This document shows, in pieces, positions 7,321 through 14,961 of a stretch of 64,000 nt of DNA (positions are counted from its first letter, which is position 1; every line of letters starts with the position of its first letter). The translations under genes were made by a program, and so were the position numbers. Under the pieces are notes generated by a model that was given only the letters and a program-made list of their open reading frames with translations, was not told where the DNA came from and did no database searches. Origin of the DNA: Demequina sp. TMPB413 (GTDB taxonomy: Bacteria > Actinomycetota > Actinomycetes > Actinomycetales > Demequinaceae); NCBI RefSeq assembly GCF_020447105.2, contig NZ_CP096184.1:1612001-1676000 (forward strand), read 5' to 3'.

Positions 7321-10175
7321 GCATCATCGACGACACGGTAGAGAGCACGGGCTCTCCGCACGACGACGTGCGCCGCTACCTGGGCGCCAAGGAGGCCCTC
7401 GAGGCAACGGCTGACGAAGTGGAGGGCCTCGAAGGCTCCGCTGGCGTGGCGAGCTTCAAGCAACAGCTTGACTTGCTCAAGCGCCGACTGGTCGAGGACC
7501 CTGCCTCTTTTAGGGACATGTTCATCGAGGATGGCATCGCGGCGGCAGCGTGGGAGTTCCAGCAACCGGAGCTCGGCGACCAGTTCATGGAGACCTTGTG
7601 GAGCCTGCTGAAGAGCGAAGGCGATGCGAGCACCGTGCTCATGCGGTTCATTTGGAATCTCCCAGTGGGCAAGAAGAGGTCGTTCATCAGGGCCGTCGAC
7701 CGCGTCCTGTCCGACCGCTACCCCATGCTCAAGGGGTTCTCGGCCGAGTGGCCAGCGCACGTGGCGATCCCTCCCTACATCAGGGAGCCCGAGGTGCGCG
7801 CGGAAGACTTCGAGCTGGTCAACAAGGGTTACCTCGGCTACATGGACACGGGCCTGACCGCCCGCGAGGTCGACCTGTTGGTGTGGCTCGAGGTGCTGCG
7901 TGACAAGCAGTGTGAGGAACGGCCCTGCGAGTTGGGTGCCCTCAAGAAGAACAGCACCGATGCGCGCATCGGTGGTTGCCCCGTGCGGATTCACATCCCC
8001 GAGATGATCAACCTGATCGGCAACGGTGACTTCCGCGGCGCGCTTGAGCTCATTCAGTCGGCCAACCCGCTGCCGGACGTCACGGGTCGTGTATGCCCGC
8101 AAGAACTGCAGTGCCAGGGAGCCTGCCTGCTCAAGGTGCCGATGTCGATCGGTCAGATCGAGTTCTTCTTGCCGCAGCGGGAGAAGCTGCTCTACCCCGA
8201 CGCTAACCAGGAGCGTTTCGCTGGTGTCGCTGATCCGTGGAAGCAAAGCACCAAGCCTCCCGTTGCCATCGTCGGCTCCGGTCCGTCCGGACTCATCAAC
8301 GCATACCTGCTCGCCGTCGAGGGCTACCCCGTGACGGTCTTCGAGGCCTTCCATGAACTGGGCGGCGTGCTCCGCTACGGCATCCCTGAGTTCCGCCTTC
8401 CCAACAACCTCATCGACGACGTCGTGGAAAAGATCCGCCTGCTCGGCGGCAAGTTTGTCCTGAACTTCGTGGTGGGCAAGACGGCCACGTTGCAGGACCT
8501 GCGCGACGCTGGCTTCTGGAAGATCTTCGTCGGCACGGGCGCGGGCCTTCCCCGCTTCATGAACGTGCCTGGCGAGCACCTGCTCAACGTCATGTCCGCC
8601 AATGAGTTCCTCACCCGCGTGAACCTCATGCAGGGACTCAAGGAGGAGTTCGAGACCCCGCTTCCCGACGTCAAGGGCAAGGAGATCCTCATCATCGGCG
8701 GTGGCAACACTGCCATGGACGCGGCGCGCACCTCACGCCGCCTTGGCGGCAACGTCACGATCGTCTACCGGCGCGGCCGCTCGGAGATGCCAGCAAGGGT
8801 CGAGGAACTGCACCACGCTCTCGAGGAGGGAATCGCCCTCAAGCCGCTCGCCGCCCCCACCGAGTTCGTCGGCGACGACACGGGTTTTGTGAAGGCGGCC
8901 ATCGTCGATCAGATGGAGTTGGGCGAGCCAGACGCCTCAGGAAGGCGAGCACCCGTCAGCACCGGGCAGTCGGAGACCATCAAGGCCGACCTCGTCATCA
9001 TGGCGCTCGGCAATGCCTCCAACCCCATCATCAAGGACTCCGAGCCTCGGCTTGAGACCTCGAAGTGGGGAACGATCGTGCTCAAGACGGACGGCTCTCA
9101 AGAGACGACGCTCGAAGGCATCTACACGGGTGGCGACGCCGCGCGTGGCGGTTCCACGGCAGTCAACGCCGCCGGTGACGGCCAGAGCGCCGCGAGGGAG
9201 ATCCTCGGAGGGCTCGACGTGCCGCTCGAGCAGGTCGGCGACATGGTGGTGAAGGCCGGCGCGTACACCGAAAGAAGTCTGACGGCTTCGACCATCATCG
9301 GCAAGCGGGTGCTGAGCGACGGCATCGTGGAGTTCACCGTGCGCGCGCCAGTCATCGCCGATTCCGCGAAGGCTGGCCAGTTTGTGCGGGTACTCCCCTG
9401 GGAGGGTGGAGAGCTCATTCCGCTGACGCTCGCCGACTGGGACGCGAAGGCTGGCACCATCTGCCTCGTGGTCCAGGCCATGGGAACCTCGTCCATCCTG
9501 ATGAACAAGATGGAGGTGGGCGAAGCCCTCGCGGGAATCGCTGGCCCGCTCGGCCTTCCGAGCCACGTAGAGAAGCACGCCGACAACTCGACGGTGGTCT
9601 TCACGGCTGGTGGGCTTGGACTGCCTCCGGTGTACCCCATCGCGCGGGCGCACCTCGAACTGGGCAACCATGTCACGCTCATTGCGGGCTTCCGCAGCGA
9701 GAACCTGATGTTCTGGACGGGCGAAGGCGAGCGCGTGAGCGAGCTCAAGGCCACGTACGGCGACCTCCTCGACGTCATCTACGCCACGAACGACGGCTCG
9801 ATCGGCTACAAGGGCTTCGTGACCGGCCCACTCGAGGAGATGCTCAAGGACAACACCTCCAGCAACGGGCGGGACTTGGCAGAGATCGTCACCATCGGAC
9901 CACCGTTCATGATGCGTGCGGTCAGCGATCTCAGCAAGCCATTCGGTGTGAAGTGCGTGGCCAGCCTCAACTCGATCATGGTCGACGCGACTGGCATGTG
10001 CGGCGCGTGCATGGTGCCGGTGGAACTCGATGGCAAGCCCGTGCGCAAGCACGCCTGCATTGACGGTCCAGAGATCGACTCGCACATCATCGACTGGGAC
10101 AAGTTCCTGCCCCGGTTCAACCTGTTCAAGTCACAAGAGAAGGACAGCCTCGTGAGGCACGGACTGGTCAAGTAG
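7317..10175 (+). CDS. Fused NfnB-NfnA-type ferredoxin:NAD(P) oxidoreductase
   Basis: 952 residues. Residues 1-190 are a helical segment I do not recognise. Then comes a GltD/NfnB-like unit: an Fe-S N-terminal part (CEERPC, GGCPVRIHIPEM, RVCPQELQCQGAC), an FAD dinucleotide fold (AIVGSGPSG near 318) and an NAD(P)H fold (IIGGGNTAMDAAR near 459). From about residue 650 there is an NfnA/SfnL-like ferredoxin-NADP reductase unit (GQFVRVLP for flavin) ending in a [2Fe-2S] motif, GMCGACMV...HACIDGPE. Both halves of the electron-bifurcating transhydrogenase NfnAB are thus joined, large subunit first. The overlap with PFOR suggests that reduced ferredoxin from pyruvate is passed directly to NAD(P). Whether it bifurcates electrons or acts as a plain Fd:NADP reductase cannot be decided here. 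A perfect 13-bp hairpin follows. Confidence 0.85.
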   Translation: MSIIDDTVESTGSPHDDVRRYLGAKEALEATADEVEGLEGSAGVASFKQQLDLLKRRLVEDPASFRDMFIEDGIAAAAWEFQQPELGDQFMETLWSLLKSEGDASTVLMRFIWNLPVGKKRSFIRAVDRVLSDRYPMLKGFSAEWPAHVAIPPYIREPEVRAEDFELVNKGYLGYMDTGLTAREVDLLVWLEVLRDKQCEERPCELGALKKNSTDARIGGCPVRIHIPEMINLIGNGDFRGALELIQSANPLPDVTGRVCPQELQCQGACLLKVPMSIGQIEFFLPQREKLLYPDANQERFAGVADPWKQSTKPPVAIVGSGPSGLINAYLLAVEGYPVTVFEAFHELGGVLRYGIPEFRLPNNLIDDVVEKIRLLGGKFVLNFVVGKTATLQDLRDAGFWKIFVGTGAGLPRFMNVPGEHLLNVMSANEFLTRVNLMQGLKEEFETPLPDVKGKEILIIGGGNTAMDAARTSRRLGGNVTIVYRRGRSEMPARVEELHHALEEGIALKPLAAPTEFVGDDTGFVKAAIVDQMELGEPDASGRRAPVSTGQSETIKADLVIMALGNASNPIIKDSEPRLETSKWGTIVLKTDGSQETTLEGIYTGGDAARGGSTAVNAAGDGQSAAREILGGLDVPLEQVGDMVVKAGAYTERSLTASTIIGKRVLSDGIVEFTVRAPVIADSAKAGQFVRVLPWEGGELIPLTLADWDAKAGTICLVVQAMGTSSILMNKMEVGEALAGIAGPLGLPSHVEKHADNSTVVFTAGGLGLPPVYPIARAHLELGNHVTLIAGFRSENLMFWTGEGERVSELKATYGDLLDVIYATNDGSIGYKGFVTGPLEEMLKDNTSSNGRDLAEIVTIGPPFMMRAVSDLSKPFGVKCVASLNSIMVDATGMCGACMVPVELDGKPVRKHACIDGPEIDSHIIDWDKFLPRFNLFKSQEKDSLVRHGLVK

Positions 10176-10200
10176 CAGCCCGTCGCGCACGTCGCGGCTC

Positions 10201-10248
10201 ACGCCGAAGGCCGTCTCCGCCCCGCCGGGGGGAGGCGGCCTTCGGCGT
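10201..10248. terminator. Bidirectional terminator between Nfn fusion and aldo/keto reductase
   Basis: ACGCCGAAGGCCG pairs perfectly with CGGCCTTCGGCGT over 13 bp; the 22-nt loop can itself fold. It lies 25 bp past the Nfn fusion stop. The convergent aldo/keto reductase gene ends 134 bp further on, so the hairpin may serve both. Confidence 0.8.
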
Positions 10249-10381
10249 TCCCGCTTGTCATCGTCGTTCTGCGGCCCAGCGTCGGCCTCCGCGCGCCGGG
10301 CGTCGGCCTGCACCCGCGCCCTAGTGGGCTCTCACGCGCCCTGGAGGGACATGAGGGCAAGAAGATCGTCGAAACTGACGC

Positions 10382-11362
10382 TCATGTCCCACTGGGAGAC
10401 GCACCGGTGGCGGGGAACAGCGCGTCGATCGCCGCGATGTCCTCCGCAGTGGGCGACCACGCAGAGGCGGCCGCTGCATTTGCCACAACCTGCTCTGGCC
10501 GGGTCGCCCCTGCAATGACGGAGCCCACCGCTGGCTTGGCCAAGAACCAGCCGACGGTCGCCTCGAGCATCGTGATCCCCCACCCTTCGCACAGCGCCTG
10601 GTAGGCCTCCATCGCGTCCCAATCGGCGTCGTCGGCGATGTGCGGTCGAATGCGCGTAATGCGTGCATCCTCCGGCCGCTCCGTGCGCGTGAACTTGCCG
10701 GTGAAGAGGCCGTTGGCGAGCGGGAAGAACGGCAAGAACGCCATTCCTGCCTCGGCGGCCGCATCGAGCCTGCCGTCCGTCTCAACGGCGCGGGCAATCA
10801 GGCTGAGCTCGTCCTGACTAGTGGCGAACGGTGCGACGCCTAGCTCGGCGGCCACCGCATCGGCCCGGCGCAGTTGCTCCGCGGTGAACTGCGAGTGACC
10901 GTAGGCGAGGATCTTCCCTTCGACCACGAGTTCGGCCAGCGCGGCCAGCGTCTCCTCGATAGGCACGGATGGATCTGGCATGTGCTGCTGGAAGAGGTCG
11001 ATGTGGTCGACGCCCAAGCGCGTCAGAGAGGCGTCGACAGCGGCGCGCACGTAAGCGCGCGAGCCTTTGGCACCCGCCTCATCAAGCGGCGTCTCCACCT
11101 CCACGTGGCCGAACTTGGTGGCGATGACGGCCTCCTCACGGCGGGTCCTCAGCACCTCGGCCATGAGTGACTCGCTCGTGCCCCAACCGCCGTAAATGTC
11201 TGCGGTGTCGAAAAAGGTGATGCCCGCATCGAGCGCCGCGTGAAGCACGGCAGAGGTGCCCTCCTGGGTCACCGACGCGGTGCCTGCACGCCCGAAGTTG
11301 TTGCAGCCAAGTCCAACGGCCGATGCCTGGAGGCCGCTGTGGCCAAGAGTGCGAAGTTCCAT
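10382..11362 (-). CDS. Aldo/keto reductase
   Basis: 326 residues with the full AKR catalytic tetrad: D52 and Y57 in FFDTADIYGG, K83 in IATKFGH and H127 in LFQQHMPD. The C-terminal GSVIAGATRPEQV region is the usual NADPH 2'-phosphate contact. The protein is a cytosolic (beta/alpha)8 barrel that reduces carbonyls with NADPH; it resembles the YghZ/voltage-channel-beta-like and Tas subgroup. Monocistronic and convergent with the Nfn fusion gene. The physiological substrate cannot be told. Confidence 0.88.
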   Translation of the reverse strand: MELRTLGHSGLQASAVGLGCNNFGRAGTASVTQEGTSAVLHAALDAGITFFDTADIYGGWGTSESLMAEVLRTRREEAVIATKFGHVEVETPLDEAGAKGSRAYVRAAVDASLTRLGVDHIDLFQQHMPDPSVPIEETLAALAELVVEGKILAYGHSQFTAEQLRRADAVAAELGVAPFATSQDELSLIARAVETDGRLDAAAEAGMAFLPFFPLANGLFTGKFTRTERPEDARITRIRPHIADDADWDAMEAYQALCEGWGITMLEATVGWFLAKPAVGSVIAGATRPEQVVANAAAASAWSPTAEDIAAIDALFPATGASPSGT

Positions 11363-11453
11363 GCCACGTACGCTAACGGGTCCTCACGGCGCGCGGGCAC
11401 CGCGCCAGTCGCGGCCGTAACGTCACCCGGACCCGAGGATCACCAGCGAAACC

Positions 11454-13199
11454 TCATGCGCCAAGCCCCGCGCCGTGTCGCCTACTCACGAAGTCCATGA
11501 GGTCCTCCTCCGTGAGTGGGCGGCTATGCAGGAATCCCTGCACCTGGTGGATTCCGCTGCGACGCACCGCATCGTCTTCAACGTCCGTCTCAATCCCTTC
11601 GGCAACCACGTCGAGCCGGAAGCGATCTGCAAGACGGGCCACGAGTGCGAGCATCTCGACGTCAAAAGGCGCGTCGCGACCGCAGCCCTCGATGACAGAC
11701 CTGTCCACCTTGATGCACTCGATCGGCAAGGACGTCCCGATCATCCTCAATGCCCCAAGAGTCGCGCCGATGTCGTCCAACGCGAGCCGAATCCCTGCCA
11801 CCGCGAGCGTGGCCAGTTGAGGCGTCGCACGCACCAAGTCGGCCACGCCGACGTACTCCGACAATTCGAGGCACACCCGGTCCCGCTCCACACCGGACTC
11901 GTCGACCGTCTCCAACACGACGTCGGCGAGTGACGGCGCGCTGACCGATTCGGGCGCGAGGTTGACATGGATGCGAGGCGGCTCCTGAATGTCCGCGCTC
12001 GCCGTCCACCTCACCATCGCCGCGCACGCCTGAGAGAGCACCCACCGATCGAGTTCCAGCGCGGCACCTGCACGCGCGACTTGTTGCATCCGTTCGGCAG
12101 GGAACTCGAGGCAGCCGTCCGGCTGGCGGGCACGTAGCAGCGCCTCCACGGCCGTGACGCGGCCCGTCTCCAGATCGAGAAATGGCTGATAGACCAGCAC
12201 GAGGTCTTCGGTGGGCAAGGAGTGACGGACGCCGCCAAAGGCCCCGCCCAGCCGCACCCTGTCGCCGCCAGCCACTTTTGCGGTGTACATCGCCTCGTCG
12301 GCCGCCTTGAGCAGTTGGTCCCCTCTCACGCCCGCACCAGAGGCCACCGTCACGCCGATGCTTGCACGGGACTCAGCCGGTGTCGGAAGCACAGGATCGG
12401 GTTGCGCGAGGGCCGCTCGCAGGCGCTCTCCAAGTGCCAGCGCCTCTTCTTCCAGGCGCCGCTGCGGGGCGGGCTCCAGGGACATCACCACCGCGAACTC
12501 GTCGCCTCCGAGCCTGCCAAGCAGGTGGTGTGGACCGATCGCGCCGGCCAGCCTGCGCGCTACGGACTTCAGGAGGGCATCGCCCATGGTGTGGCCGTAG
12601 AGATCGTTCACCGGTTTGAGTCTGTCCAGGTCAAGGAACGCCACTGCCACCGCACCGTCACCAGCCGCCACTCGCGCGAGGCGCTCGTCGAGACCTTCGA
12701 TGAGGCGTGCCCTCGAGGCCGCTCCCGTCAGTTCGTCGGTCGCCGCCCTCTGTGCGGTTTGCTCGGCAAGGGCGCGCATGACGCGTATTGGTCGCACGAT
12801 GCCGATCGGCTCGCCGTCGTCATCAACCACGGGAAGGTCGCGGTAGCCCTGAGCGCTGTCGACGATCAGCGACGCAGCGTGAACGGTGGTCGTGCTACTC
12901 CTCACCACGGGAACGCCCCACGTTGCCACGGCCGCGACGGGCCGCCTTCCCCACAGCGACCGTCCGTAGCCGTAGCGACCAGCCATCCGCGACAGGAAGG
13001 CCGCACGCCCGAGCAGCCCGATGCTGCCATCGGCGGCTCGCACGAGCAGCGAGGAACCCTGCCACTGGCCTGCGAACTCCTCGTCGACTTGGGCGCATGT
13101 GGTGGTCGCGTCGACCACCCGGCACGGCTCGATCATCTTGTCGAGTGTGGTCTCTTCGGCCATCGTGTCAGCCACCTCCACTGCGCTCTTCGGCATCAT
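11454..13199 (-). CDS. CBS-GGDEF-EAL cyclic di-GMP signalling protein
   Basis: 581 residues. Residues 20-145 look like a pair of CBS domains (PVVRSSTTTVHAA..., YRDLPVVDDDGEPIGIVR). The GGDEF domain has an intact GGDEF at 231-235 and no RxxD inhibitory site five residues before it. The EAL domain keeps EALLR (352-356), N413, E445, D475-D476, K497 and E534, although loop 6 reads DDIGAT instead of DDFGTG. Both synthesis and hydrolysis of c-di-GMP are therefore possible, probably tuned by a nucleotide on the CBS pair. There is no membrane segment. An alternative ATG at 13163 has a better Shine-Dalgarno (GGAGG) but a long spacing. Confidence 0.88.
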   Translation of the reverse strand: MMPKSAVEVADTMAEETTLDKMIEPCRVVDATTTCAQVDEEFAGQWQGSSLLVRAADGSIGLLGRAAFLSRMAGRYGYGRSLWGRRPVAAVATWGVPVVRSSTTTVHAASLIVDSAQGYRDLPVVDDDGEPIGIVRPIRVMRALAEQTAQRAATDELTGAASRARLIEGLDERLARVAAGDGAVAVAFLDLDRLKPVNDLYGHTMGDALLKSVARRLAGAIGPHHLLGRLGGDEFAVVMSLEPAPQRRLEEEALALGERLRAALAQPDPVLPTPAESRASIGVTVASGAGVRGDQLLKAADEAMYTAKVAGGDRVRLGGAFGGVRHSLPTEDLVLVYQPFLDLETGRVTAVEALLRARQPDGCLEFPAERMQQVARAGAALELDRWVLSQACAAMVRWTASADIQEPPRIHVNLAPESVSAPSLADVVLETVDESGVERDRVCLELSEYVGVADLVRATPQLATLAVAGIRLALDDIGATLGALRMIGTSLPIECIKVDRSVIEGCGRDAPFDVEMLALVARLADRFRLDVVAEGIETDVEDDAVRRSGIHQVQGFLHSRPLTEEDLMDFVSRRHGAGLGA

Positions 13200-13319
13200 G
13201 GCGTGACGCGTAAGGGTTGCCTGCCTCTGTTCACCGAAGGTTCACAGAAGCGATGCGATATCAGGCACAATGCCCGAGTTGTACCTCATCGCGAGTAGGT
13301 GCCCAGAGCCGACAAACGC

Positions 13320-13356
13320 AAAAGACCGCCCACCCGAACCGGGTGCGGCGGCCTTT
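13320..13356 (-). terminator. Terminator of tmRNA gene
   Basis: On the minus strand a long GC stem (AAAGGCCGCC opposite GGCGGTCTTT, with an inner ACCCG/CGGGT) is followed by TTTTGCG. It starts 23 bp after the mature tmRNA 3' end. Confidence 0.75.
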
Positions 13357-13378
13357 CACGTCAACATTCAGGGATGAG

Positions 13379-13744
13379 TGGAGATGGCGGGAATCGAACC
13401 CGCGTCCGCATGTTCAAAAGCAGGGCTTCTCCGGGCGCAGCCTGAGAGCTATTTCTCGGCCCCTCACCCGCATCAGGCGAGCAAGTGAGATGGGCCCAGT
13501 CACAGTGCAAGTCCCGGTTGCCGCTGTGACGCCAGCAACCAGCAAGTTCTCTAGATGACGCCAGGAACTAGGTCGAGAACAAACCTAGGCTGACGGACTT
13601 CATAGCGCTCGCTTAAGCAGCGAGGGCGAAGTCGGTGCGCTTAGAATCGGCACCTATAGTTTGCTGGGGGCGTTCACAAGATAACCCAGCGTCCTTGGCC
13701 CGCTTCCCCTGCGATACAAACACACGTCGAAACCGATCATCCCC
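13379..13744 (-). ncRNA. ssrA: tmRNA (transfer-messenger RNA)
   Basis: About 366 nt. The 5' end GGGGATG pairs with the 3' CATCTCC to form the acceptor stem, and GGTTTCGAC near the 5' end and GGGTTCGATTCCCGCC near the 3' end are the signature D-like and T-arm elements. The discriminator A is followed by CTC, so CCA is not encoded and must be added. The tag reading frame runs 13651-13613 and encodes ADSKRTDFALAA followed by TAA, with the ALAA degron recognised by Clp proteases. tmRNA with SmpB rescues stalled ribosomes; smpB lies 5.6 kb away on the same strand. Confidence 0.96.
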
Positions 13745-13761
13745 TGTGGAGTTGTGCCTCT

Positions 13762-13791
13762 AGTCTACGCGGAAGCGCCGACGCTGGACAG
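13762..13791 (-). promoter_or_regulatory. Candidate tmRNA promoter
   Basis: On the minus strand CTGTCC and TAGACT are 18 bp apart, with the -10 box 18 nt before the mature 5' end. That leaves a short leader for RNase P removal. Confidence 0.45.
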
Positions 13792-13799
13792 CCCCTTCG

Positions 13800-14213
13800 C
13801 TATGAGGAGAACTCCAGCAGGCCTGCGCGCAGCTCGGGGCCGATGCGCGTCGGCAGGCCCGTCGCCCCGTCCACCAGGGCCATGGTCGTACTGGCCGTCA
13901 CACACTCGAGCCCATCGACAAGCAGTCGGTAGGCGATGACGAAGCTCGCGCCGGCGCACTTGATGATCGAGACCTCCGCCTCAATCGGCTCGGTTCGGTG
14001 ATCGATCACGCGGCGATACTTCACGTGGACCTCAGCGACGAGCACCCAGGCATCCGAAGTGGACGTCAACGGCGGCAGGATCGGGTCGTCGTCACGCCAG
14101 AATGCTTGAACCCTGGCTTCCTCGAGCAGGCCGACGATCGCCGCGTTGTTGACGTGTCCGTAAGCATCGACATCTGACCAGCGCAAGTGCAGGGGAACTC
14201 GGATAGCAGGCAC
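13800..14213 (-). CDS. Acyl-CoA thioesterase (4HBT/YbgC-like hotdog fold)
   Basis: 137 residues. The N-terminal RWSDVDAYGHVNN (11-23) is the hallmark of 4-hydroxybenzoyl-CoA/YbgC-type thioesterases, with the catalytic Asp just before YGHVNN. The protein has the normal length for one hotdog fold and would act as a cytosolic tetramer or dimer hydrolysing acyl-CoA thioesters. Single gene between the tmRNA and a TetR gene, with a 55-bp gap on both sides. Acyl specificity is unknown. Confidence 0.85.
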   Translation of the reverse strand: MPAIRVPLHLRWSDVDAYGHVNNAAIVGLLEEARVQAFWRDDDPILPPLTSTSDAWVLVAEVHVKYRRVIDHRTEPIEAEVSIIKCAGASFVIAYRLLVDGLECVTASTTMALVDGATGLPTRIGPELRAGLLEFSS

Positions 14214-14268
14214 GATTCGAGACTACGCCACCGCCGCTCCGTCTCCGCATGCATCACCCCGCGGCTGG

Positions 14269-14832
14269 TCAGCGGCGCATGCCGTTCTCAGGAGGCTCCA
14301 CCACGATCGCCCAGATCCACGCCGCGGCCTCCCTAGGCCCTGGCCTGTCCTCAATCTCGAGCCAGGCGCCGATCACTCCCACGATCGATCCGGCCACCCC
14401 GGCAGCGACGACGTCGGCAGGCGCGACCATCGGCGCGACGCGTTGCGCAGCGAGCAAGGCAACGTCGAGGGCGTCGCGCACCCGTGCCCGCAACCGTGCC
14501 AGCACCACGCCGGAGCCGGTGCCGGAGAACACCGAGCGGTAGACGTCGGCATACTCGTCGATGTGGGCGAGGAAGGCCACAAGCGGCTCCGGTGGGCCGC
14601 TGGCCTGGAGCAAGGGGATCTCGAGCCTCGCACCGGCCTCCCCCGCAATGCGATCGAGCGCGTCGGCGAGCACCGTGTCCTTATCTGCATAGTGCTGATA
14701 GAACGTGCTGCGGTTGACGCCCGCGCGCTCCGTGATGTCGCTGATCGCGACGTGTTCGAGCCCCCTCTCGCGTGCGAGGGAGAGCAACGCCTCCTGCAAG
14801 CGGCGCCTCGTCCTCACTATTCGCGCGTCCAC
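14269..14832 (-). CDS. TetR-family transcriptional regulator
   Basis: 187 residues. The N-terminal helix-turn-helix (ISDITERAGVNRSTFYQHYADKDTVL, about 30-55) is a clear TetR DNA-binding domain; the rest is a helical ligand-binding and dimer domain. It is transcribed away from the MMPL exporter gene with a 129-bp shared intergenic region holding a small palindrome. The usual arrangement is local repression of the exporter, released by a hydrophobic ligand. Confidence 0.9.
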   Translation of the reverse strand: MDARIVRTRRRLQEALLSLARERGLEHVAISDITERAGVNRSTFYQHYADKDTVLADALDRIAGEAGARLEIPLLQASGPPEPLVAFLAHIDEYADVYRSVFSGTGSGVVLARLRARVRDALDVALLAAQRVAPMVAPADVVAAGVAGSIVGVIGAWLEIEDRPGPREAAAWIWAIVVEPPENGMRR

Positions 14833-14869
14833 CCGTCGATTGTGTCAATGATCGCGCGAGAAAGAAAGA

Positions 14870-14881
14870 CAACACTTGTTG
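14870..14881. promoter_or_regulatory. Candidate TetR operator before the MMPL gene
   Basis: CAACA-ct-TGTTG is a perfect 5-2-5 palindrome in an AT-richer stretch between the divergent TetR and MMPL genes. A possible rightward promoter overlaps it: TTGGAT at 14879 and TACACT at 14904, 19 bp apart. Confidence 0.4.
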
Positions 14882-14961
14882 GATATTTGCCGCGAGGTGT
14901 GCTTACACTGATCCGAGGCAACGGCGCCTGACCCCCATTTCCCCTTCCAGAAAGGCCGCTC

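Noticed and set aside
12222-13298. 358-codon plus-strand frame antisense to the GGDEF-EAL gene
   Set aside because: No domain similarity recognisable, and the opposite strand carries intact GGDEF and EAL motifs.
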